A stretch of 64,000 nucleotides of DNA from Dipteris shenzhenensis. Taxonomy: Eukaryota > Polypodiophyta > Polypodiopsida > Gleicheniales. Of the stretch, positions 22,620-34,600 are shown piece after piece. The notes under the pieces were generated by a model. The model made no database searches, had not been told where the DNA came from, and saw nothing but the letters and a program-made list of their open reading frames with translations. Location of the stretch: the NCBI GenBank assembly GCA_047967505.1, contig CM106541.1, one strand, 5' to 3'. Numbering within the stretch: position 1 is the first letter of the stretch; every line of letters starts with the position of its first letter. The position numbers and the translations under genes are program-made.

Positions 22620-25600
22620 CTGCAAAGAATAAAAGGGACTCAGTATAATGCTGGCACTGGAAACACAACTTACAAGTAACATATCAACTAAATCTACAAG
22701 AAGTCCTGAGAAACTACCTTGTCAAACCCATCCAAATCTGCAGGGCTTAACATCGTTCTGTTCTCCATCATATTCGTGTTAAGCCAACTGATACAGAGAG
22801 TGTGAATTAATCAAAGGTTACAAAATCAAAGAATAAATGTACTAGTATTCACTTTCAACTCGCCAAAATGGAAGCATGACTTCGGCATTCCAATGGCTAG
22901 ATGCAGCAGGACACCCTACAAAGGTCCCCTAGTCTGAAAATGGATACATAGTGCAACATAGCTTATAAGTTATTTCATAAAAGACGTTAAAGTTGTCCTG
23001 TCAAGTAGAACCCCTTTAAACCAACCCTGCATTTCTCCCAACTACGCAGAGTTACATAACAGATTGACTAAAGCATTGAATACAAAGCCTACTTAGATCT
23101 GGCATACTTTAATACTTCTTTGTGGCCATTATGCTGCTTTTTCACTGAAGAAAGAACAATGCACAAGAATCCTATCCATTCCATAGCAATGCTCAAAGTA
23201 AAGGGGGCTTCATTGGCAGACAAGAGGGAAAAGCTCACTCCATGCCTGCAACCTTGAAAGCTCAAGAACCTTGGGAATGACACAGGCAATCCAAATTTCT
23301 AAGCACTGATGACAGACAGCTAAGTCAAGCTCCATGGCTCTAAACAGGGTAGCACACCATCTAACCCATTGTTGTAATAGCATCCCACAAAAGCAAACCA
23401 TGACCCCAAAAAAACACGCATTTCAAAAGAACTTTTACTCCAGCTATATTCTTTAAATTGGTGATCCTCTTTAAGTACTATACCTGCAGCGTGTCAGTCT
23501 CACGTTGCTCATTTTTTATGTTGGCACTACACAAGATTGAAATATTTTTTCAAAACCAACTTCTACATTGACATGTTGAAATTCTACTTCACGAGGCTGA
23601 GGATCACCCTGGACTGTTGTCATCAGCACAAGTTTCAGAGTTTTTGTTTATAATATTTCTTGAGCGTCTCACCTGCAGGTGGGCTCTATGCTTTCTAGAC
23701 TGCCCAATATCACATTGACTGGAAGACGAGTGCTTTAAAAGTACCAGACGTATTTTTCTTATAGAATGCCAAGCATGACCAAGAAAATTTTGCTTGGAAA
23801 TCTACTTCATCTGCTGGAAGTTAAGCTAGAGAGTTTGTTTTCCTGTACCACGGTCATGCTAATGTATTTTTCATGTACGAAGTATAGGAGGGAGAGATTA
23901 TAGTTACCATAAGAGCCTGATTACATGACTGAAAAATGATTAGAAATGGGAGAATACCAAAATCAAGCTTGCCTATTGCTTTTAACACCTTACAGTGTTG
24001 AAAAACCTATGACAGGGTTAGTTAACCACTTAGTTCCCCACTTCCACATGCATGTGAATGCTGTCATAATGAGGTTGTTTGCCAGAGCAAGAATTGCTCA
24101 GTACACATTCGCCACAAATGAAAATTTAGTACCATCTTGACGCATTAATCAAGGTGCCTTCCAGATACTGGTGGTTGGCCGGGCTGAAAGATCAAGAAAG
24201 TAATGGTGTGCTATGCCAGTCATTTCACCTGACAAACATACTAGTGCTTCACTAAAATATTAGAGACCTTATGCAGCTGATACATGAACTTTGTCTTTGA
24301 GCAGCTTATTCTTCAAGCACGTGTTGAATAATTTGAAAACTATCTTATCAGAATGACAGATAATCAATGAAGAAGTTCCCATAAACATAGACGAATGGAT
24401 CATTACAGTGAAATTCTGAACTGGCTTGTCACTACTTTAGCCAATACATCTATTGAGCAGCTTATTCTTCCAGCGCTTGCTGAATAATTGGAAAACTATC
24501 CCATCAGATATATGCTAGAAGCTACAATGCCACAGCTATTATCCACATTCTCAGCACGCAGAATTGACAACCACTCTTCTAAGAGAGCATGTTGAACTTG
24601 CAAAATTTGTATTCGTCTGTTCCTCCAGTTTTAACCACCGTTGACCTCCTCACTAACTCTTAAAATCTAAAGCTTTACAACAAAACTTACTTACAGAGAA
24701 TCAATCAACAGTATAAATAGGGATCAGGGAGAAAAGCTAACTCAAGCAGCTCTCTCAGAACCAAGCTCTAAACAAAGAAGAAGAAAAAACAGAACCATAA
24801 GCCCTGATGGCAGCTGATAAAGATAGAGATCATGCAGATTAAACAAACCAACACCTGCTAGCTACTAGCATGAAGAAAAATGTCTACACAATGCAATGTT
24901 TCTAAGTGAGCCACAGACATCTCAAATATTTTGGTCTATCCATGACTGCTTCAATTGCTGATTTCTCTTAAAGACATATAAGGTAGCTTCAGGCACATGT
25001 TTTAGGGCTCCAGCAAATGAGGTGAATACAGGTCGTGCCCTTTTTGCTTCTTTTACAAACCATTCGAACCTGTTTCATTGTTTTAAAAGTTCATTTTCTT
25101 AAATCCTAAGGGTGCCTCAATATTTCTCAAGTATCATGAACATTTTTGTAAAAAGTATGAAGGAATGTAAACAAAAAGAGAGGTCTTCCCTCTGATAAAT
25201 ATCATATCATCACTATCGAAGCAGGGAATCTAACCAGTAAAAGTCTCCATGCCGATCATGAAAGAGCACTTTGAAGTCACCATCCAAATCTGCAAGACCC
25301 CGTTCTCCTGGTAATGCAAATACCATGATTCCTTTCCTCGGAGCATTAAACCAGATATCTTCAGGCTGCACAAGTATTATGACAACCACAGTGAGAACAA
25401 ATGGCATTGCCTAATAAGTGTGTCAGCATTGCCCAATTTGGAACCGTAGCTATTTAGAGTTTAAAAGAAATATGATTTTTTAAAGAAGGCCCTTTCAAAC
25501 ATCTGGAAGTCAAACTCGAGCACCTGTCTGCTGTTTAAAGAAATGGCAAACCTTACGGCTGTTTGTCCCTTCACAGTATACTTGACCACTGCAGCGTGTG

Positions 25601-28600
25601 ACCATTCAACTTATTCTCGATATGTTTTATTTTTATGTGTTCATTCTTGAAGAGGGATTCATGATGGACAGAAGACAATGATTCATCATGCCTCAAGTTA
25701 CATAGTATTTGGACATAAGAGTCAGTAATCAGGATTTCAAACGCTTGAAAATGTGCTCAAATGTTGCTGTTTGAAAACATCTTGGCAACCCTAGAGACAT
25801 TCAGTGAGTGGTCATTTGTAAGAGCTTGAAATGAACAAGGAAGAGCTGAAGACAACACTTCCGTTGCAACTGTGTACTGCTTGGGCAATGTGTAAGCAGG
25901 CTATCCCTATATACTGTGCATCCTAGCATGGAAAAAACTTGTGGTTGATAACTTGACAAAAGAGAAGGCAAAGGAAATAGTATCGAAGCAAGTGAAACCA
26001 ATCCTTTAGATGGAGACAGAGGCAGCAAGCATGAAAGAAAATACATGGGTACACCCATAGACAAACACCACCAGATTATCTAATGGCTAGAGCAACATGT
26101 GGTAACCTCGACCCAATATTATAGATTCAATCCCAATGCTATCAACTAGAATCAAACTGCCTCCTTGTACTTCTAAGTGGACTTAAGGACACCTTACAGA
26201 TACGGCAGCAACGAAGGAAGAACAAATGTGGATAACAATACTATAAACTTCAATCTTTATATTATCTCACAGTTGGAAATGCATAGGTCAACTCCCCATT
26301 TGTAAGCCCCAAATGAGGGGAGCATTCGGGGGGTGAACCCACATGGGTAGCATCATGGCTACCATGGGGGCAGGGATCACACAGCACGGCGAGGAATCCC
26401 CGGGTAAAGGCACCTATGTGACGGGTCTGTGGGCAGGTGTGCGGCCTGCAGCAGGGCCTGCAGTGGCGCAGCATGGCGGGCAAGCAGCCACCAATTGAGC
26501 AGGAAGGAGCAGCAAGAAGACCACTACTTGGGCCTACATATAGAAGATGAAGAATGGTTAGGGGAGCTGCATTCTTAGCTCAGGAGAGGCTGAAGCCTAG
26601 GTTGTATTCCTATTGCCCAAGGCAGTAAGGTGCTGAGATCTGGACAGAGAGTCTACATAAGCTCAAGGTAGAGCACGCGGGCTGAGAGATCTAGATGTGC
26701 TAGACATATAGTAGGAGAACCTTTTGGTATTGTATCTTGTCCAGTTTGAGGACGGACACAAATATAAAGTGTTGCCTCTATATTTATATCTGAGCCAGTC
26801 TGCTTGCTAGTCTACACATACACATGAATGTTGTGAAGTACACACACTTGATGAAGCATTGATTCCATAGTGAAGCACTTCCGCGTGTAATTCCTGGGCT
26901 AACTATCAGTCTTCCGCTATGAGATACCCTCTATGTGAGAGTTCACTTTTCTAACACTCTCACCTATAGGTACTTGTGGGCCCATCAACCCACTTGCACA
27001 AATTCAAGCTGCTCTCTGGCCCGGACCTATCTAGTAGAGTTGCACACTGAGATTTGGTGCCTAGAATACCAAAAGAGTATGAAATCAATCCAATCATAAC
27101 ATTGTACAGGAAAATAAGGTAGTAAAGGGGATAGAGATTTGAAACAAGAAGAAAGAGAAAGCAAAGCAAAAGCATTCCAAGCTACAAAACCAAGCAAGTA
27201 GAAAGAGATCAGCAAAAGTTAGGAGCAGAAGCAATGAAATGGCATGGAGAAGAGACAAAGAGCTTTCTAACATATAGATTGCTTAGTTGGGAGGTGTAGC
27301 CAACAGGAGGAGGAACTGCTTGACTCCGAGTTTGCAGATGACACGGCCTTGTATGTTGAGGACACCACAGCAAGTTTGGAGAGAGTTAGGGGAGCCCTGG
27401 CTATCTACTACGAGGCCCGGGTGCGCGCAGATCAACTGGACAAAGTCTAGGTTTCTATGAGGAGATGCAGGAGATCCGTGAGTAGAGGAGTGACTTTGGC
27501 TTCAGATGGATACCGCGGGACCAGACAACAAGATACCTCGGTTGCCAGGTTGGTATTGACATTACAGCAGAGCAGCAGATCGCCCCTGTGCTTGAGAGTG
27601 TTCAGTGCAAGCTTCTCTACTAGAGCTCAGCCAAGCTCTCCCTAGCAGGGCGTGCCCTAGTGGCACACCAAGTCCTTCTTGCCATGGCCTGGTATATCGC
27701 CTCCTGCTGGTGCTTTCACAGAGGATGCATTGGGCAGCTCCGACGGTTAATTCAGAACTTCCTTTGGGCAGGATCAGATGGCATGCGAAACACTAGAGCC
27801 CAGGTCGCTTGGCAAACGCTGCAAGCACTGGAAGGCTTGGGTATCATAGATCCGGAGATGCAGAGCAGAGCCTTTCCCGGCAAGTTGGTTGTCACGGCCT
27901 CACCCCAGGTGCAGAGCCTTGGAAGCTCCTCTTACAACGAGGGCTTCTCAAGAACACCCCACGCACCGGAGGACAATGGCAGCCTTCACACAGGTGGATC
28001 TTCTCATAGGCCCCCCTTACAAAGAAGAGTTCCCCCTTGATGAGGAGCCTTCACAAGGTCTGGCAGAGACTAGCAGGGGGTCTCATTCGTGCTCCGCCCA
28101 GATGCAGAGAGGAGTTCAAGCGTCAGCCCCTTATGTGGCACCCAGAGATCCGAGATCAGGAGGAGCATATGCTCAGACAACGGACGCACATTGGTTGAGC
28201 ACAGTGGGACAATGGTCCAGAATGGTCTTTTGTCAAATGGAGCAGATTAGCCATGAAGGCAGAGGCGAGGCTTGGTGCCCTAGCGCATCTACGAGGGACA
28301 AGGCAGCAGATGAGAGCGATCGACCTAGCCATCCCTGAGTCCTGATGGGAGGGACTTCGCATTTGGAGGGACAGCATTTGGTTGGGGCAGTTTTCTCGGA
28401 CTGGTGTCCCTTTGAGGATGATGATGCAGCAAGGCAGCACGCACCCCGGCTTCTACCGTGTAGGACCTGGAGGCCCACTTCATCCGCTCACTGAGAGAGA
28501 CCCTGAGATGGATGGGAGTCTTGATGGGATTCACTGGAAGATGATCAGAGTGGTGGGACGTTTGGGAAAGGAGTGGCACATTGACCCTTCCAGTATCTCA

Positions 28601-31600
28601 GAGCAGGATGTCCCAAGATGGCGCCTCTGGCTATGGGAGGGTAGACCCTTGAGGGAGGTCTAGTGGGATCCAAGAGAGTGGTTCTGACCTTCCAGGGGCG
28701 GCCTTGCCGAGCAGATGGACAAGATGCCCTTCTTTTCCTACACCACACGGATTGGCACGAGGCCTCAGATGGACTCTTCGAGGTAGACCCCCTTAAGGGA
28801 GCGGCATTGGGTGACCCAGAGAGTGCCTCGGGATGTCCGTTCCAAGTTTTGGACGCAGTTATGGTCCAATTTGTGGCCGAGGAAGATATCCTACTTCTTT
28901 TGGCTGGCTGCCCACAGAGGCTTGCCCATCGGACCGTGGTTGGAGCACATGCGAGTGGAGGGGCAGTGCCATTGTTGCTCTAGTGGTTTCCTGGAGACGA
29001 TTCCACATTGCCTTTGGAGCTGTCGCAGAGCAGCGAGGATCTGGATGGGATCCCTCAGGATCATGACCCATATGCAAAGTCTTCAGAGGGACTACACCTG
29101 GGGAATAGTGGCCTCATTGACCAAGGGAGCTCTACGCTCCACTTGGGAGCATGGGACTCCAAGCTCTAGAGCGACTATTGAGAGGCGTGCTCGATTCAGC
29201 AAGGCTTGGCCTGCAGGAGTTTTCTACATCTTCACACCGCGAGGGATTCACTCGTTGTATAGTCCCCCCACTTGACTATTAGCCCCAGTACCAGAGATAC
29301 CCTAGACAGTGAGCTGGGTTTCTCTAGAACAGGCTGGTTTTTCTTTCAGCCTTTCCGTTTTTTTCCATACTCATCACCTTCGGGGCTGCTGTTTTGTATG
29401 AAGTCTTTCAAACATTAATAGAAGGTTCCTCTAAAAAGAAAAGTTGGGAGGTGAAGGATGTACCAAGATTGTAACTCCTTTGCATCCTTCCAGATTAAAA
29501 AGTTTAAAAGTACTTTTCAGCACACGGTCTTTAGACAATGAAACTCTAAAACCCACATCCAATTGAAGATTTTCATGCCAAAATGATAAGCCTCACTCTC
29601 ACATGTTGTAGTAGGTCATTATTTCTAAAGTAAATTGGATAGCAGAGATATTCCCCTTAAAGCAACTTCTCTTTCATACCTCCACAGCTATCCTTGTGGA
29701 AATAGTTAAGTGTCACTGAAAATGGAACTGCAATCCTTCCAAATCAGTTATGAAGATACCGTTTATGAAGGGGAAATTTTTCACATTATCGTCTGCTAGA
29801 GCTATTTAATACCTCGAATATTGTAAATGTCATCTAAACAGAGACTGATAGAGAAGAAGAAAGTACGCAAAGATCATGATTCAAACCCATATGTTTTTTA
29901 TTCTGAAAACAGTGTACTTTAAACGAGATCTTACCATCATATCTTTCGTTCTTGGATGCTTTTTGGAAGAAAATGTGATACCTGCTCATGAAAGTTTCAC
30001 ATATCATCCATCAGTTTCACAGAATGCTTATAAAACCTTACAAGAAATCTCTTCATATATATGTGTGTGTCTGTGTGTGTGTGTGTGTGCACCTATGAGC
30101 CATAATGATGAAACTGTCCAAACTTAGAAGCACCAAAAAATAGCAGTCTTCTTCATCCTCTTCATGTGTGAACTATTCTTGAGTTAGATTCCTTCCGCTG
30201 TCTTGCAAAATGCATGGTAATAGCTTTATTACAAACTTCAAAATGCTCATCACCAGTTGTGATACAACTACAAAAGACCGACTTTTACAGAGCTTAACGA
30301 ATATTTACTATACAAGGAGCGAAATCATAAACCTTTTAAAGTCACGTGGATGATGAAAAGGATGGGGCTTGCAGCCACCAAAGGGAGATGCATCTCTAGA
30401 AGCAGATCAAGAGAGTCTAACAGAAGTAATACCAAGAGCATGGATGAGGTTGCATTGACAGTATGGCATCCTACAACTATAGAGATGAGAGGAGGAAAAC
30501 AGATTTGAATACGAAACAGCAGCACGACAATTAGTCAATGAGATGAGCCCCTTATAATTAATGCATGCCAAGAGACCTTGTTTTCGAAAAGAGAAGAATA
30601 TTGAAAACTCCTCTATGCAGATTTCAAATGGGCACGTCACACGGAGCTACAAGCGAGCATGATGACACTCTGAACCATGACATATGCTTTTCTTTTTAGC
30701 TCAAGATGGCATTATACTGCTGTTCATTGATTGTTTTTGTTGTACATTTGCAGATGGCAGTGTTCCTTTTTAAATTGGTGCTTTGATAGCCTCCCTTCAT
30801 ATTGCAAAAAAAACAAAGTATGTTTGCAGATGTCATTGTTCCTTTTAGGCTTGGTGTGGTGATAGACTCCCTTGATTGCAAAAATTTACAAAGCATTTTG
30901 AAAAAACAGAACATATTGCAGATAGGAACAGACTTCATAGCTCTCACTAACAACTCAAACTCGCTACATTAAGATCAAAGCTTGCATACCATTGTGGTCT
31001 AAAATAGTAATAGAGGGCCGAATCCAATACGGACACTTGTGGAGACGAAAACCCCTTAGTACAACCCTGGATTAGTGCAAAAAAGGACCGATTTTGTTGA
31101 AAATCTTACCTTTCAAAAATTCAAGTCATTGCAGACTGACAAATAACATTAGAATGACCTGGAAATGAAATGCATGGATAAAAACATACAGCACACTTAC
31201 TTCCGACCCATAGGAGTCTCTCCGTTACAATTCCTTAACACCCGCTCAAAATACTTAACATAACGCTGTCACAAGATATTGCAGATACCATTAGCACCTG
31301 TCTGTGTTTTAAAAATACAACATTATCTGAGCAATCCTCTTCACAAACACACTCACCAATTGACTAGGAAGGATAAGACCTTTTCCATCAACACAACGTT
31401 TTTGATTGAAATATGCAATCGATTCCTCAGCGGTCGGGAAAAACTGCATTCTCAAACCAAAGGAAATGAAAATAAGCAGTGCTAAAAGACACAAATATCT
31501 CTTTTACAAGGAGGCAGGCTTCCTTCGAAAAACGAAAGAGGCAATTCCTGTATTGAAGACGTGATTGGATTTCAAAATAAACTCATCACAATATAAGCTA

Positions 31601-34600
31601 AAGAAAATGTCCCAAAAAGAGGTTGGAATGAAACCTTTAGATACATGAGCAGAGATGATATCATAACACCTGTCCTGGCCTTCCCAGCTTTACAGTGTAC
31701 AACCACGACGTTTTCTAAATCTGCCTTTAGCCATGAATATGAACTTTGACAAAAGGCTGCTACAAGTTGCAATGGTGGGCAATTATGATCATCGAAAGGA
31801 AAGCATGCAACCTGTGTTTCACAATTTGCCAGAAAGGAATGAGAATCAGCACTGAGAACTGCACAATAGCTCTCTGCATCAAATGATGAGAAAATATAAC
31901 TCAGGTAGCCTTTCAAAGTGCAGAAGCAATTGCAACAATCAGATGTTATCTGATTGTTGCAGTTGCTATCTACAAGAATCAAAGAAGATGGCCAAACTCT
32001 CAATGTGAGAAAACTCCTGACAGTTGTACAACATTACATCATCCTAGAGAGGACTAACAACCCACAGACTACACGAAGTGTAACACCCCTGAATAAAGCA
32101 AAAGCATGCCGATATCTCCGTTAATCATTCATTGTTTTAAGTTTTCCTTATTTTAAAATATTTAGGAGTTTTGATCACTACATTGACCAGACTGAAACTC
32201 CTTCCATGGGAAATCCTGATTCTCACACGTTTTAGAAGATTTTAGAGGAAAAATCACATGCCCCTACAGTTAAGACCCACCAAGGATTTTCAGGCTTTGA
32301 TTTGACATCGTTGTACGGTGTGGGTGGAGGTGGTCGATTTTCCTCAATGTTTGGCCTCACTTTTGCCAGAAATTGCAGCATCTTTAGGTAAGGTGGTGTG
32401 ACCACCGAGGCCAAATGGGAATTCCAATAGGTTTTGCATCTTGTGGGATGCTGATAATCCCACTCCAAGATCCTATTCTATTACTGTAAATCATGTTGCA
32501 ATGGGAAGTGCATTTTCTAAGCTTAAATGGGGGTTATTTACAGGAGCTTGCTTTGAATGTAAAAAGTTTGGGCAAATGGCCTCCAAATGCCCTCCGGTGT
32601 TACACAAAATGCCTCCAGATGCTATGCTTGCTTAGATGCAAAATAAAGACACAGCCAATTCTTCAATGGTCAAAAATAAGGGCAACAAGCCAGTCATTGT
32701 AGCCTAGGATAAGGGAAAAGCACCAATTCTTTCAAATGGAAATGCTTCTATCTCCATGCCTTCCACATCTCAAGCTAAGGGAAAAGACAACTTTACAAGA
32801 AGCTTGGCAGACTGTGACACCCAAAAGACCTCTACCTTCTCGCACATGGAATGGTATATCTTCAAATGGTCATACCCCTGAAGAAAATTCAAGAGTTATC
32901 ACTTGGGCTGCTGTGACAACAAGTCGTACTCTTTTCCCTAAAGAGGAAATTGTGGGTTTGCTGTCTTCTCAACAAGCGGTTGTGTCACCTCAGGGTAGAA
33001 GCCCAACCTGAGGTGGATATGCAGACTTGATTCAGCTTTGTGTATAAACTGTATATATGTTGTCACATATCAAAAGTATAGAGTGGAGGAAACAAAAATG
33101 AATTTGGACTTGCAATGGTCAAAGAGAACAAAGAACTTCCTATTTAGGTCCTAGCACTTTTGTGATGGGGTTCTATTCTCTCCATGTTAAATGGCTTGGA
33201 AGTCTTTCTCCTCTCCATTATTTAGCATGAGCTACTCCTTTGCATACTCCCTCTACGTGCTTTATGTTTGACATTTAATGTACAGGATTTGTGTGATGCT
33301 AGGAAATGGAAATTAGTACGAGTGTATCTCAATCATTGCAACCTCATATAGTGGCTTTGCAAGAGCACAATCCGCATACAACATGGTCATTCTGCCGGCT
33401 ATGACATCTTTTATGCAAGAGAGTGCTCTTTTTCAGGTGTAGTTTTTTTGGTGAAGCATGATCTTCAGCCAGCTATTGCATTTAATGACACTCAAGGCAA
33501 ATGGATTGTTGTGCAGTGTCTTATTCAGGAAGAGATATTTGAATTTGCCTCAGTTTATGCACCCCAATCCTCTCGTAGTAGAGGTATGATTTGGGAAGAT
33601 ATGCAACGGTATCCAGGGAGACAACGTGCTTTTCTTTGTACATATTTTAATAATGCCCCTCAACAGGGAGACAATACATCTGGTCGTACTCATATGTTGG
33701 CCTTTGAGAGGCATCATTGGTTTCAATTATTGCTTCAGCTCAATTTTGCTGATCTTTGGAAGAAATCCCAGCCCGAACTGCCAGGCTATACTTTCCAACA
33801 TAATGCACAGTCTTCTTATCAAGCTCGCCTCGACCGTTGGTATAGAGTCAACCCGCAACAATTTGATATTCTCACTACCACATTGTGGGTGGATTTGGCC
33901 CTTACGCATTCCGATCCTGCTCCCTTATGGTTGAGGATTTCTTTTCATTAAATGACAGATGATAGGCTGCCCCAAAGAAGGCTGCTCATTGTAAATAACA
34001 GTTATTTGGAGCATGATGCATACAAGGCAATGGTTTATGATGCCTGTCAACCTCTTTCGCACCAAAGTTTTATTGATATAGATTATGCTTGGGATGCTTT
34101 TGTTGCTAGAATGCAATCAGTTATTCAGGATTATGACAAAAATTACATGAAGACCTTGAGGGACACTGTTGCTCGGACCAAAAACACTTGTCAATCTTTG
34201 ATTGAGCTCAGTCATTTTCGGCCTTTGTCTAGGGAAGAAAGCACATCTTTATGTTGGGCTAGACACTGTCTACAAAGTAATGATCATAGAAAACTTGCTA
34301 AATGGGAGACAAGAGCAAGACAGAGGGCTTTCTAAGATAAAGGTTATTCATCCCAAAGAATTTTCCAAAAGCCTACATTACAAGAGACAATCTGCAAGTA
34401 CTTGCCGAGCCCTTAGCCTGATGGTGTTTGGACTTCCCCTCGAGCTCAACTTGCTGCAGCCTGTGTCGCTCATTTTTCTAGACAATTTGGGATTGCATAT
34501 CTTCCTTCAGACGTTCTCGCAACACGGTGCCAATTGTTACAGCCTGTCTCTCCTATTGTTTTGTCTGCACAAGCTCTGGAGCTAGAAAGTCCTTTCACTA

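Noticed and set aside
25213-25234. Open frame continuing past PTEN2 exon 10 (LDSLLR then stop)
   Set aside because: Codon phase and the conserved W-L-N-T block in exon 11 require splicing at GT 25,233-25,234. The extension is intron.
32232-32468. Minus-strand frame rich in proline near LINE ORF1
   Set aside because: It is the complement of LINE ORF1 text on the plus strand, a shadow frame.
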